Both the position numbers and the translations under genes were made by a program. From NCBI GenBank assembly GCA_964276025.1, contig CAXYDD010000001.1:62001-126000 (forward strand): a stretch of DNA of 64,000 nt. Reading direction: 5' to 3'. The DNA comes from Porticoccus sp964276025. GTDB taxonomy: Bacteria > Pseudomonadota > Gammaproteobacteria > Pseudomonadales > Porticoccaceae. Shown here piece after piece: positions 46,265 through 55,538 of this stretch. Below the pieces are notes generated by a model that made no database searches, was not told where the DNA came from, and saw nothing but the letters and a program-made list of their open reading frames with translations. How positions within the stretch are numbered: position 1 is the first letter of the stretch; each line of letters opens with the position of its first letter.

Positions 46265-47557
46265 ATGTTAGATATAAAACTTATTCGATCTGAACCTGAT
46301 GTCGTTGCAAAAAAACTTTTAATTCGAGGTTTTACTTTAGATGTTGAATACCTTGACAAACTCGAATCTAGGCGCCGAAAGATCCAAGAAATTTCACAAA
46401 ATTTACAGTCAGAAAGAAACGCCCATTCAAAAGTAATGGGAAAAGCTATTTCCGAGGCAAAAAATAAAAATGAGGTTGCCTTGCTAAAAAAGAAAGGCGA
46501 AAAATTAAAGGAATCTTGCTCTGAAGCAGAAAATAAACTTAATATAGTTAAAGCTGAACTTGAGACATATCTATGTACTGTCCCAAACCTACCAGATGAC
46601 ATTGTGCCATCTGGAATAAATGAGTCTGATAATTTAGAGTTACGACGGTGGGGTACTACTCGAGAATTTTCTTTTAAGATTAAAAATCACGTAGAACTGG
46701 GCGAAAATATAGGCATGTTAGATTTCGAATCAGCTACTAAAATAGCAAGCTCTCGTTTTGCTGTCATGAGGGGCGATATTGCTAGAATGCATAGAGCATT
46801 GTCTCAATTCATGTTAGATACACATCAGTTAAAACACGGTTATGAGGAAGTAAATGTTCCCTACATTGTTAACAAAGATTCTCTATATAATACTGGGCAA
46901 CTACCAAAATTCGAGGCAGACTTATTTAAGCTCCAAGACGAAAGAGGGCTTTTTCTTGTGCCAACGGCAGAGGTACCAGTAACAAATATATATAGAGATC
47001 AAATTATAGATGCCGAGGACCTGCCAATAAAGCTTACCAGTCATACTCCCTGCTTTAGAAGTGAAGCGGGTAGCTATGGAAAAGATACTAAAGGCATGAT
47101 TCGGCAACATCAATTTGAAAAAGTTGAGTTAGTTCAGTTTGTGGCTCCAAAAAATTCTTCACAGGCTCTAGAGTCTATAACAGAACACGCCGAAACTATT
47201 TTAAGGCAGCTTAATCTTCCATACAGAACAGTTCTACTGTGTGGTGCAGATATTGGTTTTTCAGCCGCACTAACCTACGATATCGAGGCCTGGATTCCAT
47301 CACAAAACTGTTACCGAGAAATATCCTCATGTAGTAATTTTCGTGATTTCCAAGCGCGTCGATCAATGATTCGGTGGCGTAATCCAGCTTCTGGCAAGCC
47401 TGAGCTTATACATACATTGAATGGTTCGGGTTTAGCGGTTGGAAGAACACTGGTTGCAATAATGGAGAACTATCAATTAGAAGATGGCTCGATAGAGATA
47501 CCAGAGGTACTTCAGCGATATATGTGTTCGCAAACAATCATTAGTAGTTCTAAGTAA
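46265..47557 (+). CDS. serS: Serine-tRNA ligase
   Basis: This class II synthetase charges tRNA-Ser. The 430 residues have the N-terminal coiled-coil arm (about 28-105), motif 2 SHTPCFRSEAGSYGKDTKGMIRQHQF in outline, and motif 3 NGSGLAVGRTLVAIMENYQ. It lies between crcB and cysG, the Pseudomonas order. Confidence 0.97.
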   Translation: MLDIKLIRSEPDVVAKKLLIRGFTLDVEYLDKLESRRRKIQEISQNLQSERNAHSKVMGKAISEAKNKNEVALLKKKGEKLKESCSEAENKLNIVKAELETYLCTVPNLPDDIVPSGINESDNLELRRWGTTREFSFKIKNHVELGENIGMLDFESATKIASSRFAVMRGDIARMHRALSQFMLDTHQLKHGYEEVNVPYIVNKDSLYNTGQLPKFEADLFKLQDERGLFLVPTAEVPVTNIYRDQIIDAEDLPIKLTSHTPCFRSEAGSYGKDTKGMIRQHQFEKVELVQFVAPKNSSQALESITEHAETILRQLNLPYRTVLLCGADIGFSAALTYDIEAWIPSQNCYREISSCSNFRDFQARRSMIRWRNPASGKPELIHTLNGSGLAVGRTLVAIMENYQLEDGSIEIPEVLQRYMCSQTIISSSK

Positions 47558-47576
47558 ATAAAGTTACATTGGATAT

Positions 47577-48965
47577 ATGGACTTTCTACCTTTATTTCAT
47601 AATATAAAAAATAGACGCTGCGTAGTTGTTGGGGCAGGTTCTATAGCGCTCAGAAAAATTCGTCCATTATTAGAGGCCGGGGCAATAATAGATATTATTG
47701 CACCCGATATTGATTATAGAATTGAAGAGCTCGCAAAAGAACACCCTATAAAAATATATAATAAGCCATTTGAAAAGAATGATTTGAATGATGCTTGCCT
47801 AGTTATTTCTGCTGCAAACAAAAAAAAAGTTAATACCCAAGTGTCCAACCATGCTAAATCTCTAAATATTCCAGTGAATGTGGTAGATCAACCAGAATTA
47901 TGTACAGTTATTTTCCCTTCTATTGTAGATAGAAGCCCAATGTTGGTAGCTATAAGTAGCGGAGGAGCTGCTCCAGTATTAGTGAGAATGCTAAGGACAA
48001 AATTAGAAAGCATCATACCATCAGGGTACGGGAGATTAGCCCAGTTAGCCCAAAAATTTCGTCCTCTCGTGAAGAAAAAAATTATTGACTCGAATGTCCG
48101 TAAAGCTTTTTGGGAGGATGTATTTTCTAGTGAAATACCAGAATTGGTGTATGCAGAAAAAAATTCTACCGCAGAAGCTGAGCTTCAAAAAAAAATTAAA
48201 GATGATGTACCTACAAGTTTAGGTGAAGTTTATCTTGTAGGTGGCGGACCAGGAGATCCAGATTTATTGACTTTTAGGGCATTAAGGCTGATGCAAAAAG
48301 CAGATATAGTATTGTATGACAGATTAGTTTCAAAAGAGGTCTTAGCTCTTGTTCGGAGAGATGCTGAGCTAGTCTTTGTAGGAAAAACGGCTGGTAATCA
48401 TTCTGTAACCCAAGAAAATATTAATAAAAAATTAGTTGAGTATGCAAAAGCAGGGAATCGCGTTCTACGTCTAAAGGGTGGGGATCCATTCATATTTGGT
48501 CGCGGAGGTGAAGAAATAGAACATTTAAGAGAATACGGTATCCCATTTCAAATAGTACCAGGTATAACCGCTGCTTCAGGTTGCGCAAGTTATGCAGGGA
48601 TACCATTAACTCATAGAGATTATGCACAGTCAGTTCGTTTTATAGCAGGCCACCAAAAAAATAATTATTTAGATTTAAATTGGTTGGAATTAACTGCTCC
48701 GAATCAAACTCTGGTTTTTTATATGGGTTTAAATGGCCTAGAAATAATATGCGAAAAATTAATATTGTTCGGAATGGATCCAGCAACACCAGCTGCCTTA
48801 GTGGAGAAGGGCACAACTAGAAATCAAAAGACTTATGTTGCAGACCTTAAAACGCTTCCTCAGATTGTAAGAGCTGGAGGTGCTAAAGCCCCAACTTTGA
48901 TTATTGTCGGTTCAGTGGTGTTGTTGCAAGATAAATTATCATGGTTTAAATCAAATAAAAACTGA
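47577..48965 (+). CDS. cysG: Siroheme synthase (trifunctional CysG)
   Basis: The protein makes siroheme, the cofactor of sulfite and nitrite reductases, from uroporphyrinogen III. The N-terminal CysG(B) part (residues 1-210) has VVGAGSIALRKIRPLLEAGA for NAD. The C-terminal SUMT methyltransferase has VYLVGGGPGDPDLLT, RLKGGDPFIFGRGGEE and GITAASGCASYAGIPLTHR. At 462 residues it is the full fusion. TTGGAT precedes the ATG. It implies sulfite reduction in this organism, consistent with cysH at 23.7 kb. Confidence 0.96.
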   Translation: MDFLPLFHNIKNRRCVVVGAGSIALRKIRPLLEAGAIIDIIAPDIDYRIEELAKEHPIKIYNKPFEKNDLNDACLVISAANKKKVNTQVSNHAKSLNIPVNVVDQPELCTVIFPSIVDRSPMLVAISSGGAAPVLVRMLRTKLESIIPSGYGRLAQLAQKFRPLVKKKIIDSNVRKAFWEDVFSSEIPELVYAEKNSTAEAELQKKIKDDVPTSLGEVYLVGGGPGDPDLLTFRALRLMQKADIVLYDRLVSKEVLALVRRDAELVFVGKTAGNHSVTQENINKKLVEYAKAGNRVLRLKGGDPFIFGRGGEEIEHLREYGIPFQIVPGITAASGCASYAGIPLTHRDYAQSVRFIAGHQKNNYLDLNWLELTAPNQTLVFYMGLNGLEIICEKLILFGMDPATPAALVEKGTTRNQKTYVADLKTLPQIVRAGGAKAPTLIIVGSVVLLQDKLSWFKSNKN

Positions 48966-48973
48966 GGTTTCTT

Positions 48974-50344
48974 ATGCAGTATGATTATGATCTTTTTGTA
49001 ATCGGAGCGGGGTCTGGTGGCGTAAGGTGCGCGCGAATAAGCGCTAGTAATGGATTAAAGGTTGCAATAGCTGAATCTCAAGAACTTGGCGGCACCTGTG
49101 TAAATGTAGGCTGTATACCAAAAAAATTATTTGTTTATGCTTCTGAGTATAGTAAAAAATTTAAAGAATCCGAGGGTTTCGGGTGGAATATAGAGGGGAG
49201 TAATTTTAAGTGGCAAACACTGATAGAAAACAAAAATAAAGAAATAAGTAGACTGAATGAAATATATAAGAATCTTTTAGAAAAATCTGGCGCAGAAATC
49301 TTTATGGGCAGGGCGTTTGTTGTTGGCCCACATTCAGTGCAGGTGGAAAAAAATACCTACACTGCAAAAAATATTTTAATTGCTACTGGTGGAATACCGC
49401 ACATACCAGATTTCCCTGGTAATAAGCATATAATTACATCAAATGAAGCCTTTTTCTTAAAATCATTACCAAAAAAGATTTTAATCGTCGGTGGTGGTTA
49501 TATAGCTATTGAATTTGCAGGAATTTTTAATGGATTGGGAGTAGATACACATCTAATGCATAGAGGTCCTTTATTTTTAAAAGGCTTCGATATAGATATA
49601 AGAAATAAAATTAAAGAAGAATATATAAACCATGGGGTTAAAACATACTTCTCGAATGTAGTTGAATCTATAAAAGAGAATCGATCATCTGACCTATTAA
49701 GCGAGAATAATAAATATCGGTATCTAATTAAAACAAAGTATGGGGACGACATCGAGGCCGATTTGGTTATGTATGCTACTGGTAGAATGCCTAATATAAG
49801 TGGGTTAAATTTAGATAAGTTGAATATAGCACTTAATGAAGACGGTACGGTTAAAGTCGATGAATATTATAAGACCTCTGTTAAAAGTATATTTGCTTTG
49901 GGTGATGTCATAGGTAGAAAAGAGTTAACACCTGTGGCAATAGCAGAGGCTATGGCCTTATCCACTTATTTTATAGAAGGAAAAAAACCTTTTGTAGATT
50001 ATTACAATATACCAACCGCTATATTTAGTTCGCCGAACTCTGCCTCGGTTGGTTATACAGAGGAGGAGGCTTCAATTGAGTTTAAAGCCGATCTTAAAAT
50101 CTTTAAGAGCCATTTTAAACCGATGAAACAGACATTAGGTGGTAGCTTGACGAAAGTTTTTATGAAGCTAATTGTTGTAAAAAGCACCGATAAAGTTATC
50201 GGATGTCATATGGTCGGAGATTATGCAGGAGAAATAATCCAGGGCTTAGCCATAGCAATTAAGGCTGGAGCTACCAAACAAGACTTCGATGACACCGTTG
50301 CTATTCACCCAACAGCAGCTGAAGAGTTTGTAACTCTGAAATAA
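48974..50344 (+). CDS. gor: Glutathione-disulfide reductase
   Basis: This NADPH/FAD enzyme regenerates glutathione. The 456 residues show FAD-binding GAGSGGVRCARISA, the redox pair C42/C47 in GGTCVNVGCIPKKL, NADPH-binding GGGYIAIEFAGIFNGLG, and the C-terminal AIHPTAAEE. The CIPKK following the disulfide fits glutathione reductase and not E3. It is 8 nt after cysG. Confidence 0.94.
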   Translation: MQYDYDLFVIGAGSGGVRCARISASNGLKVAIAESQELGGTCVNVGCIPKKLFVYASEYSKKFKESEGFGWNIEGSNFKWQTLIENKNKEISRLNEIYKNLLEKSGAEIFMGRAFVVGPHSVQVEKNTYTAKNILIATGGIPHIPDFPGNKHIITSNEAFFLKSLPKKILIVGGGYIAIEFAGIFNGLGVDTHLMHRGPLFLKGFDIDIRNKIKEEYINHGVKTYFSNVVESIKENRSSDLLSENNKYRYLIKTKYGDDIEADLVMYATGRMPNISGLNLDKLNIALNEDGTVKVDEYYKTSVKSIFALGDVIGRKELTPVAIAEAMALSTYFIEGKKPFVDYYNIPTAIFSSPNSASVGYTEEEASIEFKADLKIFKSHFKPMKQTLGGSLTKVFMKLIVVKSTDKVIGCHMVGDYAGEIIQGLAIAIKAGATKQDFDDTVAIHPTAAEEFVTLK

Positions 50345-50441
50345 TAAAGACGAATATATATATTGCGCATAATGTATATTATGTTAAATTGGTACTTTTC
50401 CATATTTGTATAGATTTGTAAAAATCACCTTTAGTATTTTT

Positions 50442-50450
50442 TGCTATACT
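50442..50450 (+). promoter_or_regulatory. Candidate extended -10 promoter for the 1-Cys peroxiredoxin
   Basis: TGCTATACT is an extended -10 (TGn plus TATACT) about 50 nt before the peroxiredoxin ATG. A short palindrome (CATAAT-GTAT-ATTATG at 50368-50383) lies further upstream and could be a regulator site. Confidence 0.4.
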
Positions 50451-50500
50451 TTACATAGGTAATTAAAAAAGATTTATTTAACCTTGAAGGAAAAAAAATA

Positions 50501-51154
50501 ATGTCGTTACTCATAAATGATATTGCTCCAGACTTTAATTCTAATTCTACTGATGGCCCAATCAAATTCCATGAGTGGATAGGTAGCAGTTATGCAATTC
50601 TTTTTTCACACCCAAAAGATTTCACTCCTGTCTGTACAACAGAATTTGCAGCAGTAGCAGCTCTATGTTTAGAATTTAAAAATAGAAATACAAAAGTCAT
50701 CGGAGTGTCTGTAGATAGCAATGATGATCATAAAAAATGGATGAAAGATATTGAGTCCATATCATCATCTAAAGTAACCTTCCCTATCATTGATGATAAG
50801 TCTTTGGCTGTTTCTAAACTTTACAGAATGTTTCCTGCTGAAGCTTATTTGTCAAATGACCGAACAGCCCACGATAGCGCAACTGTAAGAACAGTTTTTT
50901 TAATAGGCCCTGACAAAAAGATACGTTTAACACTCTCTTATCCGATGGCTGTAGGTAGAAATTTCAATGAAATCTTAAGGGCACTGGATGCAATACAATT
51001 AACTGATAAGCATACTGTAGCTACTCCAGTAAACTGGCTAATAGGACAAGACGTCATTGTCCCACTCACAATCAATGATGTTGATGCCACAAATAAATTT
51101 GGATTAGTTGATAAAAAATTACCCTATTTAAGATACATTAAACAGCCAGAATAA
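50501..51154 (+). CDS. 1-Cys peroxiredoxin (Prx6 family)
   Basis: The 217 residues match Prx6-type peroxidases: peroxidatic C45 in HPKDFTPVCTTE, SVDSNDDHKKW, FPIIDDKSLAVSKLY, and the Prx6 C-terminal domain with VATPVNW and LPYLRYIKQPE. No resolving Cys is seen at the C-terminus. The 3' end is 18 nt from the convergent blh gene, so this peroxide-detoxifying gene borders the retinal operon, next to glutathione reductase. Confidence 0.93.
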   Translation: MSLLINDIAPDFNSNSTDGPIKFHEWIGSSYAILFSHPKDFTPVCTTEFAAVAALCLEFKNRNTKVIGVSVDSNDDHKKWMKDIESISSSKVTFPIIDDKSLAVSKLYRMFPAEAYLSNDRTAHDSATVRTVFLIGPDKKIRLTLSYPMAVGRNFNEILRALDAIQLTDKHTVATPVNWLIGQDVIVPLTINDVDATNKFGLVDKKLPYLRYIKQPE

Positions 51155-51172
51155 AATAATATTTTTCTATTT

Positions 51173-52066
51173 CTAAGGCTTTACGATTTCTCTTAACTTA
51201 GGTAATAACATGTGTGCAATTGTTAAACTCGCTAATATAGGAAAGATAATTAATAGGCTATTTAAGCTGTATTCCCATTCAAACAAAAAGATCACAATTG
51301 AGACTGGTGCAGTAAATAACCCTAACCATAATATATCCGGAAATATTCTAAACTTGCAATCTATAAGAGCCCTTAAACCGTGTAGGCCACAAAAATATAT
51401 TGAGAACCAGATAAGCGGGCTCAAGAAATAAGCCAGACAAATCAATATCACCAATTCAGCGCTCAACAGCTTTAGTTCGTTTACAGTTTTACCTTCTTTT
51501 CTCTTTTTCTTTGCAATTTTATACAAGCTTAAAAAAAATGCGATTATACAAACTAATACTACTATTTTTATAACATTAAATGCCTCTATATGGACCCTAA
51601 CTTCTGTTAAATCGTAAAAAAGGGAATTTACTAAATCAGGTTTGAAGAGTAATGGTAGGAATGTCATAACAAATCCCCAGCAAACTTTTGTAGCTAAAGC
51701 CATCTCATTTATAAATTTTAGATCTGATACACCAAAATGAATTGATGACATTATCAGTAGCAAAATTAACCCACAAAATGGGTAAAAAAACCAAAGTAAC
51801 GCACCGCCTGAAGCAAAGAACATGTAAAGTAAATATAACTTTAATCTTGGGCCTGTTCGAACTGAGTGCCTCCATATAATTTTTCCATCAAATGCACCAT
51901 GAGCCACACCAATAGTACCTATGAGGCTCATTGAAATAACCATTATTATGCTAACACTTGATGTACCTGATACATTTGTCAGTATGTTGCCTGGTATTAG
52001 GCAAAGAAAGATTATTATTGCAGAAAAAATAATGAAAAGAACTTGATGTTTGCTAACTTTAGTCAT
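51173..52066 (-). CDS. blh: Brp/Blh-type beta-carotene 15,15'-dioxygenase
   Basis: This membrane enzyme cleaves beta-carotene into two retinal molecules for rhodopsin. The 297 residues have about eight hydrophobic helices and conserved His: H56 (GVAHGAFD), H110 (SSIHFGVSDL), H229 (CGLHGLRALID) and H285 (TIAHMLLPK), matching the iron-ligand pattern of the family. It is the last gene of crtE-I-B-Y-blh and overlaps crtY by 8 nt. Confidence 0.93.
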   Translation of the reverse strand: MTKVSKHQVLFIIFSAIIIFLCLIPGNILTNVSGTSSVSIIMVISMSLIGTIGVAHGAFDGKIIWRHSVRTGPRLKLYLLYMFFASGGALLWFFYPFCGLILLLIMSSIHFGVSDLKFINEMALATKVCWGFVMTFLPLLFKPDLVNSLFYDLTEVRVHIEAFNVIKIVVLVCIIAFFLSLYKIAKKKRKEGKTVNELKLLSAELVILICLAYFLSPLIWFSIYFCGLHGLRALIDCKFRIFPDILWLGLFTAPVSIVIFLFEWEYSLNSLLIIFPILASLTIAHMLLPKLREIVKP

Positions 52067-53192
52067 TTTTCTTTTTTGCTAACCCTTTCAGCATGAGCCT
52101 TTTAGGCATGCATAATAGTATGTTGATTAAATCAGGGCCCGTTGGTTTATCCGATAGGAATTTTATCAATGAGGGAATTTTTGCCCGCCTGAATAGCATC
52201 ATAAATAAATAAGGTCCTTTTTCTGGATATTTGAGGATAACATTTAAGAAGATTTTATCGAGATAATTTAACCATTTATTAGAGCGATATCTATATGTAG
52301 CGATATTACTTTCACTTAATTGACTTCCTCCTAGCTTAACTGCCCAATTAGCAATTCTTCTCATCGAATAACCCGATGAAGCCCTCATCATCCCGCCTCC
52401 TATACCAATCTTAAGTATTCTTTTTTCTTCAGTTGGAGAAATAACGGCCATAGGTATAATTGCTTTTTCCTGTCTAATTTCTTTATAGGGCTCATAAGTT
52501 TTAAGAGTTTCTTTGTGTGTGTTTTCTATAGCTTCAAGCTTGGGCTCCATTGAAAAAACTGTTGTTTCAATAAGTGCCCTATTTTTTGTAAAAGGCAGTA
52601 TATATATAAACTCAATCTGATCATCCTTTTGTGTAAATGACATTAGTGTCACTTCATCAGGCTTGAATCGCTCTTGTGTTGATTCTATTTCGCTCCCAAC
52701 AAAAGCTTGATGTACTAGTGACGATTTTATTTCATGTTGTTTTATATTATTTCTACTATCAACAATGAACTTACCGTAATAGGTATTACTATTAGTTGTT
52801 ACGGCTTGAATATTGCCCTCACATTCTATTGCAGATACTTTTTCTTTTTTTATAGTTGTAATTTTCTCGTTACATGAATTGGATAAACTTTCGAGCACCT
52901 CTTTACCATCAAAACAAACATAACTATATGGCTGAGTATCTTTTTTTATTTCATAGTTAAGGCTACTTAAAGCAATTTTTTTCCATACTTTCTTCGGATT
53001 TAATTGAAACTCATCTGCAATACTTGGTAGTCCAGGTCCTTCCCAAACACAAAATGTTTGATCACTATTAATGTTATCTTTTTGTTCTAGAAGAAGAATG
53101 TTTTGATTGCTATTTTTTTTAAGATACCGATTCAAAAACATTAGGCTAGATAGCCCTGCTCCAATTATTATCAAGTCGTATATTTTCTTCAT
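52059..53192 (-). CDS. crtY: Lycopene beta-cyclase
   Basis: CrtY forms the two beta-ionone rings of beta-carotene from lycopene. The 377 residues start with the dinucleotide-binding DLIIIGAGLSSLMFLNRYL. CrtY-type motifs follow: SDQTFCVWEG, ALIETTVFS and GIGGGMMRASSGYSMRRIA. It overlaps crtB by 4 nt upstream and blh by 8 nt downstream, indicating translational coupling. Confidence 0.94.
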   Translation of the reverse strand: MKKIYDLIIIGAGLSSLMFLNRYLKKNSNQNILLLEQKDNINSDQTFCVWEGPGLPSIADEFQLNPKKVWKKIALSSLNYEIKKDTQPYSYVCFDGKEVLESLSNSCNEKITTIKKEKVSAIECEGNIQAVTTNSNTYYGKFIVDSRNNIKQHEIKSSLVHQAFVGSEIESTQERFKPDEVTLMSFTQKDDQIEFIYILPFTKNRALIETTVFSMEPKLEAIENTHKETLKTYEPYKEIRQEKAIIPMAVISPTEEKRILKIGIGGGMMRASSGYSMRRIANWAVKLGGSQLSESNIATYRYRSNKWLNYLDKIFLNVILKYPEKGPYLFMMLFRRAKIPSLIKFLSDKPTGPDLINILLCMPKRLMLKGLAKKKND

Positions 53193-54076
53193 TTTATATG
53201 AGCATCAGGAAGTTCAACTAATGATAAATGTAGCATCTCGTCATGGCTTTCGATATCTTTTTTACTGTTCAGTTTAAACATTAATTTTATTGTTATTCGT
53301 AGTTTTTCAAATATATTTAGATAAACCCTATATGACTCATAAGAAATTTTACTGTTTAAAATTTTTATTCCAATATGTTGATAAAGCCTTGAAGCAACAA
53401 GAACTGCTCTTGCAGTTTTAGAAGGAAGGTGAGTTATACCTTTTTCCCCACTCTTGTAATATATATTTGCCAAATTCAATAAAATATTTCTTGCTGAATT
53501 GATTTTTTTTATTTCTTCCTTAGTCGGGTTCTTGTAGCTTTCAAGTCCTAAGCTGATCGTATCTTTTGGTAAATAAATTCTATTTATCAAGGCATCTTCA
53601 TTTATATCACGACATATATTTGTGAGTTGCATTGCAATACCAAGATCAATAGCAAAATACTTTAAGCGAGGATCTCTGATTCCGATGACGTCGCAGACCA
53701 TTAGCCCAACTGTGCCGGCTACTTGATAGCAATAAATAAGAAGCTCATCGATATTTTCAGGTTGTTTGTGAGAAATATCACTAGTTTGCCCTTTTAGAAA
53801 TTCTTTAAGAACATCCTCTCTTGGTAAAAACTCCTTATCTATACTCTTTAGTTCATCAAATGCACCTGCATACTTACTTTTATCCCATGCATTTTTTGCC
53901 GTAAAAAAATCTTTGTATGAGGTATCATCAGTTGGATTTTCGTCTATCAGGTCATCAATACGTCGACAAAATGCATACACTGAATATAAATTGTTAGCGG
54001 TTTTTTTTTCTAGGAATGCTGTGGCCCAAAAAAAAGTTTTTCCATGATTTTTCATTACGTAAGAATAATTAGTCAT
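53189..54076 (-). CDS. crtB: Phytoene synthase
   Basis: CrtB condenses two geranylgeranyl diphosphates to phytoene. The 295 residues hold both aspartate-rich motifs, DDLID (41-45) in YAFCRRIDDLIDE and DINED (157-161) in QLTNICRDINEDA, plus RIYLPKD. It overlaps crtI by 8 nt and crtY by 4 nt. Confidence 0.95.
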   Translation of the reverse strand: MTNYSYVMKNHGKTFFWATAFLEKKTANNLYSVYAFCRRIDDLIDENPTDDTSYKDFFTAKNAWDKSKYAGAFDELKSIDKEFLPREDVLKEFLKGQTSDISHKQPENIDELLIYCYQVAGTVGLMVCDVIGIRDPRLKYFAIDLGIAMQLTNICRDINEDALINRIYLPKDTISLGLESYKNPTKEEIKKINSARNILLNLANIYYKSGEKGITHLPSKTARAVLVASRLYQHIGIKILNSKISYESYRVYLNIFEKLRITIKLMFKLNSKKDIESHDEMLHLSLVELPDAHIK

Positions 54077-55538
54077 GGTAAAGGATTTTTTCTACTACTT
54101 TTGCTGAATTTATAACACCAGGAACCCCTGCTCCAGGATGGGTTCCGGCTCCCACATAGAATAGATTTTTATACCTATCATCTTGATTGTGTGTTCTGAA
54201 CCATGCGGACTGTGTCAATATGGGGGCGATTGAGAATCCACTTCCGAATGGTGTTCTGTAGTTAGTCTTAAAATCCTCAGGGGTCATGCAAAAAATTTCT
54301 CTAGCGTTTATATTAATACTTGGCATGATTGTCTTATCAAGCGCATCTAAAATTCTTTTAGAAAATTCCTCTTTTATTTCAGACCAATTTTGCCCACCTT
54401 TAAGATTTGGAACTGGTACAAGTGCGTAGAAGCTATCATGTTCTTTTGGAGCAAAAGATTTATCTGTACAGGTGGGTCTATGTAAATATATAGAAAAATC
54501 CTCCGATAAATGATGATTATCAAATATATCCTCAAGGAGCTCTTTATACCTAGGTCCCATCCAGATCGTATGATGGGCAACATTTTCATAGCATTTTTTA
54601 GACCCAAAAAATAATACAAATAAGCCCATTGAATGTTTTGCATATTTGTTTATCAGGCGATTATGCAGGGATATTTTTTCATTCTTTAGTAGCTCTGTAG
54701 ACACTTGTATTGGGTCAGCGTTACTTACTACATAATCAAATGCCCTACTCTCATTATTTGTAAAGTTTACTCTTTGAATTAATTTTTTTGATGTAGAAAA
54801 ATGACTTACATCAGATGCATAATTTATCTCAATACCGTTTCTTAGCATTAATTTTTCTAGCTCAAGCACGAGTTTTCCTGTTCCGCCCATACAAAAGAAA
54901 ATACCCCATTTTTGTTCCAGTGCATGAATAAGTGAATATATTGACGATGTTGTAAAAGGATTACCTCCAACTAGGAGAGGCTGAATCGAAAATGCCTGAC
55001 GCAGATTTGGATGTTTTATATATTTAGATACGAAGCTATAAACCGAACGATAGCCTTTCATTTTTATAATATCTGGGGCATAACGTAGCATTGTGGATAG
55101 TTTGTGAAATGGGTGCCCCGCCAGCTTTTCATAACCTAGCTTAAATATTTCTTTTGATTCTTTGAGCATGTCTAGGTAGCCTGTAACATCTTCGGGAGAT
55201 AATTCCTCAATTTGGCTAAGCATTTTTTCTCGATCTGATCCATAATCGAACTGTGTTTGATCATTAAAATGGAACCTATACCAAGTGCTTAAAGGCTTGA
55301 ATTCAAGATGTTCTTCTAAATTTTCACCAAATAATTCAAATAGTTCATAAAATAGGTTGGGTGCAGTTATCACTGTAGGCCCAGCATCATGTAAATAACC
55401 GTTTCTTTCGAAAACCTGCGCCCTACCCCCTAATTTATTCAGGCGCTCATAAATAGTTACTTTATTGCCTCTTGCTCTTAGCCTTATCGCCGCAGCAATA
55501 CCACCGAATCCTCCACCGATAATAGCAACTTTTTTCAT
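54069..55538 (-). CDS. crtI: Phytoene desaturase (lycopene-forming)
   Basis: CrtI introduces four double bases of unsaturation into phytoene to give lycopene, using FAD. The 489 residues start VAIIGGGFGGIAAAIRLRARG and include GGRAQVFERNGYLHDAGPTVITAP in outline. They end in the CrtI signature NLFYVGAGTHPGAGVPGVI. It overlaps crtE by 4 nt and crtB by 8 nt. The desaturation number is assumed from the presence of crtY and blh. Confidence 0.95.
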   Translation of the reverse strand: MKKVAIIGGGFGGIAAAIRLRARGNKVTIYERLNKLGGRAQVFERNGYLHDAGPTVITAPNLFYELFELFGENLEEHLEFKPLSTWYRFHFNDQTQFDYGSDREKMLSQIEELSPEDVTGYLDMLKESKEIFKLGYEKLAGHPFHKLSTMLRYAPDIIKMKGYRSVYSFVSKYIKHPNLRQAFSIQPLLVGGNPFTTSSIYSLIHALEQKWGIFFCMGGTGKLVLELEKLMLRNGIEINYASDVSHFSTSKKLIQRVNFTNNESRAFDYVVSNADPIQVSTELLKNEKISLHNRLINKYAKHSMGLFVLFFGSKKCYENVAHHTIWMGPRYKELLEDIFDNHHLSEDFSIYLHRPTCTDKSFAPKEHDSFYALVPVPNLKGGQNWSEIKEEFSKRILDALDKTIMPSININAREIFCMTPEDFKTNYRTPFGSGFSIAPILTQSAWFRTHNQDDRYKNLFYVGAGTHPGAGVPGVINSAKVVEKILYHD

